The notes beneath the pieces are model-generated. The model was not told the origin of the DNA and searched no databases. It saw nothing but the letters and a program-made list of their open reading frames with translations. From contig DKSD01000090.1 of assembly GCA_002473165.1 (NCBI GenBank), positions 1 through 25,749 of the forward strand: a stretch of 25,749 nt of DNA. The letters run 5' to 3'. The stretch comes from Succinatimonas sp. UBA7265 (GTDB lineage Bacteria > Pseudomonadota > Gammaproteobacteria > Enterobacterales > Succinivibrionaceae). The number at the start of each line of letters is the position of its first letter. Position 1 is the stretch's first letter. Positions 22,448 to 25,749 of this stretch are shown in pieces. A program made the position numbers and the translations under genes.

Positions 22448-23617
22448 TCAGGCCTCAAAAAATCCCGAGCCGCCGGGGCCGCCGCCCCGGGGATTCTGCG
22501 GGTTGTCAGCGCCGCCCTGCGGCTTGACGCCGGGATCCTCCGGCATCCCATGCGGATCTTTGCCCTCTCCGCCCGGCGCGGCTTTTGCAAAGGCGGCGGG
22601 GCGATCCGTATTTTGTTTTTGCTCCCGCGCCGCAAGCTCCTGGGACAGAGGATCCTCAGGCAGATCGGACTTGCCGCCCTGGCCTTGTTCCTCGCGCGCC
22701 CGGCGCTCCTGCTCGCGGCGGTACATCGAACCGTCGTAGGCGGAAGAGTCAAAGGCTTTGCGGCCAGCCGGAGGAACAGCGCCTGGCGCGTACTTTTTGG
22801 CAAAGCCCTCTACGCCCTCGCGTGAGAGCTCGAGGCGGAACAGGCGCGAGAACAGCACGATGTAGATAAGCGGCACCAGCACCATCACGGTATAGGAGAG
22901 CGGGAACGACACGAAAAACTGCGAGCACAGCAGCACCCCCACAGCGGTGTTGGCATAGCAGCACAGCCTGAGAGCGCACAAAAACGTCGTGCGGATCTTA
23001 AAGAAGGCGAGCATCACAAAGCGCGCGATGCAGGCATCGAGCAGCGAGTTGAAGGCCAGGATAAAGAAAAACCACAGCACAAGCACCGACCATACCGTCT
23101 GCGCGCCGATGCTCAAAAGCGCGTCGAGCATGCCGGCAAGCTGCGCGGGGTGAAAAGTCGTGTTGAGCTCAAAAAACCCCGAATAAGGCAGCTCGACCGG
23201 GCCTTTGGAGGTGCGGATGCGCACGAACTCGGCGCCGAACTCGACCGGAGCCTCAAGCGCCTCCCCCTCAAGGGCTTTGCCGCCCGGGTTGTAGGCGATC
23301 GCCGGGGCGCCCGCCTCGTTTTTTAAGAGCAGGAAATCGTCTTTGGGATCCTCAGGGGTGAGCACGCCCTGCGAATTCAGGTAAGAGGCCGGCAGCTGCG
23401 CCACGAGCTGCGGGATGTTAAGCGCGCGCAGATAGTCCATGACCTGGTCCGAGCGCCAGGCGGCAGGCAGAGCCAAAAGCGCGCACCACAGCAGCAGATA
23501 CAGAAATCCTGTGCCCCTCATGCGAAAGAGCACTTTAAAGTAGAAGCCGACTGAACCTAAGGCGTAGAGCGGATTTAAGAATGAATGCAGAAGCTGAGGG
23601 GATGCGAGTCTGGGCAT
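22448..23617 (-). CDS. DUF1189-like membrane protein with disordered C-terminal tail
   Basis: From the Met at 23617 the product is 389 residues. A start at 23665 is also open, but only 23617 has a GGAGA (23631-23635), at a long spacing of 13 nt, so the N-terminus is uncertain. Residues 1-20 carry the FLNPLYA...FYFKVLFRMRGTGF pattern of DUF1189, followed by one membrane helix, a large extracytoplasmic domain of about 120 residues, and four hydrophobic segments grouped at about 175-275. The last ~95 residues are Arg/Glu/Gln then Pro/Gly-rich, with a low-complexity GGGPGGSGFFEA end, and should be cytoplasmic and disordered. It is coupled to the small secreted protein gene downstream. Function is unknown. 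Confidence 0.65.
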   Translation of the reverse strand: MPRLASPQLLHSFLNPLYALGSVGFYFKVLFRMRGTGFLYLLLWCALLALPAAWRSDQVMDYLRALNIPQLVAQLPASYLNSQGVLTPEDPKDDFLLLKNEAGAPAIAYNPGGKALEGEALEAPVEFGAEFVRIRTSKGPVELPYSGFFELNTTFHPAQLAGMLDALLSIGAQTVWSVLVLWFFFILAFNSLLDACIARFVMLAFFKIRTTFLCALRLCCYANTAVGVLLCSQFFVSFPLSYTVMVLVPLIYIVLFSRLFRLELSREGVEGFAKKYAPGAVPPAGRKAFDSSAYDGSMYRREQERRAREEQGQGGKSDLPEDPLSQELAAREQKQNTDRPAAFAKAAPGGEGKDPHGMPEDPGVKPQGGADNPQNPRGGGPGGSGFFEA

Positions 23618-23700
23618 GTCGTGAAATGTTTCTCCGTTTTGCAAAGGATAGCACAGGGGCGCCATCTGCGTGCAGTGCGCGCGCTCATGGGTATATGACT

Positions 23701-23727
23701 GCGATCGCGCCGCTTACGCGCTACAAT
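23701..23727 (+). promoter_or_regulatory. Possible promoter for the DUF1810-dapE pair
   Basis: TACAAT at 23722-23727 is a good -10, placing the start near 23734 and only 11 nt before the ATG at 23745. No -35 is found at the right distance. The octamer GCGATCGC (23701-23708) lies just upstream. A short leader would include the GGAGG RBS only marginally, so this is weak. Confidence 0.3.
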
Positions 23728-23744
23728 CAGGTATGGAGGCTTTC

Positions 23745-24173
23745 ATGGCTGATCTTTCACGTTTTAAATCCGCCCAGGAGGGCGACTTTGCGCGGGCGCT
23801 CTGTGAGATCAAAGGCGGGATCAAACAAAGCTGCTGGATGTGGTACATCTTCCCGCAGCTAAAAGGCTTAGGCCTGAGCGATATGGCGCAGTACTACGGC
23901 ATAGACGGCGCCGCCGAGGCCCGTGCTTATATGGACGATCCGCTGTTAGGCCCGCGGCTCCTCGAGATCACGCGCGCCCTGCTCTCCCTGCCCTCCTCTG
24001 ATCCCTCAGAGATCATGGGCTATCCTGACGATCTCAAGCTCTGCTCGTGCCTGACGCTCTTTGAGGCGGTATGCGGCAGGGAGCATCCAGAATTCTCACA
24101 GGCGCTTGACCGCTTTTTTGGCGGAAAGCGCGATGAACTTACTTTGAAGATCTTAAAAAATGGAACTGTCTGA
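23745..24173 (+). CDS. DUF1810 family protein
   Basis: The product is 142 residues, the normal family length. The start at 23745 has GGAGG (23735-23739) 5 nt upstream; the longer frame to 23670 adds 25 residues foreign to the family. The mature sequence opens LSRFKSAQEGDFARALCEIKGG and contains the hallmark KQSCWMWYIFPQLKGLGLSDMAQYYGI. The family is widespread and alpha-helical; a calpastatin-like label exists in databases, but the function is unknown. Its last 14 nt overlap the dapE start, so the genes are coupled, although no functional tie to lysine synthesis is known to me. Confidence 0.9.
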   Translation: MADLSRFKSAQEGDFARALCEIKGGIKQSCWMWYIFPQLKGLGLSDMAQYYGIDGAAEARAYMDDPLLGPRLLEITRALLSLPSSDPSEIMGYPDDLKLCSCLTLFEAVCGREHPEFSQALDRFFGGKRDELTLKILKNGTV

Positions 24174-25311
24174 AACCCAAAAGCTCGCACAGGCTCTTGT
24201 GCGCATCCGCTCCGTAACCCCTGATGACAACGGCTGCCAGGCCCTGCTTGCCGACAGGCTTAAGCAGTCGGGGTTTACGTGCATGACTATTGAAGACTCA
24301 GGCACGGTGAACCTGCTCGCCCTCCATGGGCGCGGCCGGCCGTTTGCGATGTTCTTAGGGCACACCGATGTCGTGCCCGAGGGCGAGCTCTCGCAGTGGG
24401 CTCATGATCCCTATTCAGGCGAGATCGTAAAGCTTGACGGCGAGGACTGCCTCTTCGGGCGCGGCAGCGCCGACATGAAAGGCGGCGACGCCGCCGCAGT
24501 CACGGCGCTTTGCGCCTATGTCGCCTCCCATCCGCGCCACCCCGGCACGGTCGGGCTGCTGGTGACCTCCAATGAAGAGGGCGACGCCAAAGGCGGCGTG
24601 CCTTATGTCGCCGAATATTTAAAGGCGCACGATCTCGTGCCTGACTGGTGCCTCATCCCCGAGCCATCCTCGGTGAATGTGTTTGGCGATGAGATCAAGA
24701 ACGGCCGCCGCGGCGATTGCAATGTCACTGTGACCGTGCACGGCATCCAGGGCCACGTGGCGGTGCCCGAGAGCTGTGACAACGCGTTTCACCACGCCGC
24801 GCGCCTGGTATGCGCCATGCTCGACACCCCTATAGATCAGGGCTCGGATTACTTCCCGCCAACCTCGTTCCAGGTCTCAAACGTGCACTGCGGCACCGGC
24901 GCCGACAATGTCGTCCCAGGCTCATGCGTCATGCGCTGCAACTTCCGCTACAACGATTTGCAAAACTACGCCAAGCTCAAGGATCACTTTGAAGGTATGG
25001 CTAAGAAGCTCGGGATCCGCTGCGATTTCAAGTGGGATCACGAAGGCCTGCCGTTTTTAACCAAGGAAGGCAGGCTGCTTGACGTCATGCGCGAGTGCGT
25101 CACCCGCGTCATGGGCGCGGCTCCAAAATTCACGACCTCAGGCGGCACCTCCGACGGGCGCTTCATCGCCCCCTTAGGCGCGCAGTGCATCGAGTTCGGC
25201 CCGGTTACCGCCAGCATCCACAGCGCCAACGAGCATGTCACGCTGCGCTCGCTTGATCAGATGAAACAGATTTACGAACTGGCGCTGGGCATGCTGATGA
25301 CGCGGGAGTAA
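24160..25311 (+). CDS. dapE: Succinyl-diaminopimelate desuccinylase
   Basis: The product is 383 residues, close to the E. coli enzyme (375). All expected di-zinc M20 peptidase residues are visible: His68 and Asp70 in GHTDVVP, Asp105 in SADMKGGD, the Glu139-Glu140 pair in SNEEGDA, Glu168 in PEPSS and a C-terminal His354 in SIHSANEHV. The SGGTSDGRF segment matches DapE better than ArgE or other M20 members. It removes succinate from N-succinyl-LL-diaminopimelate in the cytoplasm, giving LL-diaminopimelate for lysine and peptidoglycan. The ATG lies inside the end of the DUF1810 gene, so it is translated by coupling. No clear T-tract terminator follows; see the hairpins at 25376-25438. Confidence 0.93.
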   Translation: MELSETQKLAQALVRIRSVTPDDNGCQALLADRLKQSGFTCMTIEDSGTVNLLALHGRGRPFAMFLGHTDVVPEGELSQWAHDPYSGEIVKLDGEDCLFGRGSADMKGGDAAAVTALCAYVASHPRHPGTVGLLVTSNEEGDAKGGVPYVAEYLKAHDLVPDWCLIPEPSSVNVFGDEIKNGRRGDCNVTVTVHGIQGHVAVPESCDNAFHHAARLVCAMLDTPIDQGSDYFPPTSFQVSNVHCGTGADNVVPGSCVMRCNFRYNDLQNYAKLKDHFEGMAKKLGIRCDFKWDHEGLPFLTKEGRLLDVMRECVTRVMGAAPKFTTSGGTSDGRFIAPLGAQCIEFGPVTASIHSANEHVTLRSLDQMKQIYELALGMLMTRE

Positions 25312-25375
25312 GCGCTCTTCCGGAAAAGCGCCCTGATCCTCGATGACAAATAAAATCCTGGCGCTGTATAAACCA

Positions 25376-25405
25376 AAGCGATCCGGCATCGCTGCAGGAT
25401 CGCTT
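25376..25405. other. Hairpin after dapE
   Basis: A perfect 9-bp inverted repeat (25376-25384 with 25397-25405) spans a 12-nt loop. It is followed by CAAAAATTT on the plus strand, so it lacks a normal U tract. It may end dapE transcripts weakly or stabilise the 3' end. Confidence 0.4.
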
Positions 25406-25417
25406 CAAAAATTTCAC

Positions 25418-25438
25418 AAGGCCGCAGGGCGCGGCCTT
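25418..25438 (-). terminator. Hairpin after the beta-barrel gene
   Basis: A perfect 8-bp stem (25418-25425 with 25431-25438) with a 5-nt loop lies 8 nt past the minus-strand stop. GTGAAATTTTT follows, a delayed T run, so it is a moderate terminator for the minus strand. Confidence 0.5.
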
Positions 25439-25446
25439 AATCAGAG

Positions 25447-25749
25447 TCAGAACTCATAGCGCGCATTCAGACTGACGCGGCTGTTGTTGGAGTTCGAGGA
25501 GCCCAGGTACTCGCACTCAAGCCCTAAGCCGAAGCTCTCACCGTACTGCGCGTCAAGCCCGACCCTGGCGCCAAAGGACACGGTGTCGGTGACATCGGAG
25601 TCGGCAGAGCCCACCGGGCCGCCGAAGTCAAAGGACGAGGAGACGTCCCTGTCCCCTGCGGCAAGGATGACGCGGACATCGCCTGCGGGGCTTACCGTCC
25701 AGTCGCCTGCCTTAACCTCGGCGCTTACGGCGACGCCCACAGGGAACGT
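25447..25749 (-). CDS. Autotransporter-type outer-membrane beta-barrel, C-terminal fragment
   Basis: The frame is open to the right edge; about 100 C-terminal residues are visible, and the GTG at 25740 is internal. Alternating strands (VGVAVSAEVKAGDWTVSP, DTVSFGARVGLDAQYG, FGLGLECEYLG, SRVSLNARYEF) end in Phe, the recognition residue for outer-membrane assembly. The LPVG..LSAE-like strand followed by a WTVSPAGD strand resembles the last part of the autotransporter beta-domain. The passenger, if any, lies outside the window. It converges on dapE and is otherwise unlinked. Another barrel family with a terminal Phe is possible. Confidence 0.75.
   Translation of the reverse strand, partial: TFPVGVAVSAEVKAGDWTVSPAGDVRVILAAGDRDVSSSFDFGGPVGSADSDVTDTVSFGARVGLDAQYGESFGLGLECEYLGSSNSNNSRVSLNARYEF

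Noticed and set aside
21867..22739. Long plus-strand frame of 290 codons
   Set aside because: It is antisense to two well-supported minus-strand genes, has no RBS and no domain, and its Arg/Ala/Gly content is what GC-rich antisense frames give.
1..25749. CRISPR array, transposase, integrase, tRNA or rRNA
   Set aside because: I scanned the window for regular spaced repeats, insertion-sequence ends and cloverleaf-like stretches and found none.

Overview
The window looks like a chromosomal segment of a host-associated, fermentative gammaproteobacterium. Succinivibrionaceae is my best guess, from the overall style of the proteins and from the mix of secreted charged proteins, a short CstA-type carrier, a degenerate-GGDEF/EAL regulator and an autotransporter barrel. 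I cannot confirm that without a search. The DNA is GC-moderate to GC-rich in genes and clearly AT-rich only at about 2070-2465, ahead of an uptake operon. I see no tRNA, rRNA, CRISPR array, insertion sequence or prophage. Nothing here is clearly a new class of system. The interest lies in how known modules are combined and in several regulatory structures.

Layout. 1-2069: the C-terminal part of a PD-(D/E)XK nuclease-domain protein runs in from the left edge. It converges on a YhcH/YiaL-family gene, and a secreted Arg/Asp/Tyr-rich protein diverges from that gene. 2070-8830: one plus-strand operon encodes a complete simple-sugar ABC importer (binding protein, double ATPase, two permeases) followed directly by DhaK- and DhaL-type kinase subunits. 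It has no DhaM and ends in a strong terminator. 8881-15771: a minus-strand block reads iclR-type regulator, tctC, tctB, tctA, KDPG aldolase fused to a VOC-like domain, DapA-family lyase/aldolase, terminator, ribokinase-like PfkB sugar kinase. It reads as an uptake and aldol-cleavage route for a sugar acid. 15772-16660: a regulatory region and a second small secreted charged protein with a 23-residue repeat, ending in a bidirectional terminator.

16663-22445: a minus-strand CstA-type transporter with a near-consensus CRP site spaced for a class I promoter; a KdgF-like cupin gene directly downstream of a 1002-residue sensor/EAL phosphodiesterase gene; and a small secreted protein. 22448-23617: a DUF1189-like membrane protein with a long disordered tail, coupled to that secreted protein. 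23745-25311: a DUF1810 gene overlapping dapE (lysine and peptidoglycan precursor synthesis). The right edge cuts a minus-strand autotransporter-type beta-barrel.

The main themes are carbon scavenging and its control. There are two multi-component uptake operons, each with a terminator-like hairpin directly after the binding-protein gene. CRP-like sites lie upstream of several catabolic genes, and a KdgF-like uronate enzyme is linked to c-di-GMP signalling.
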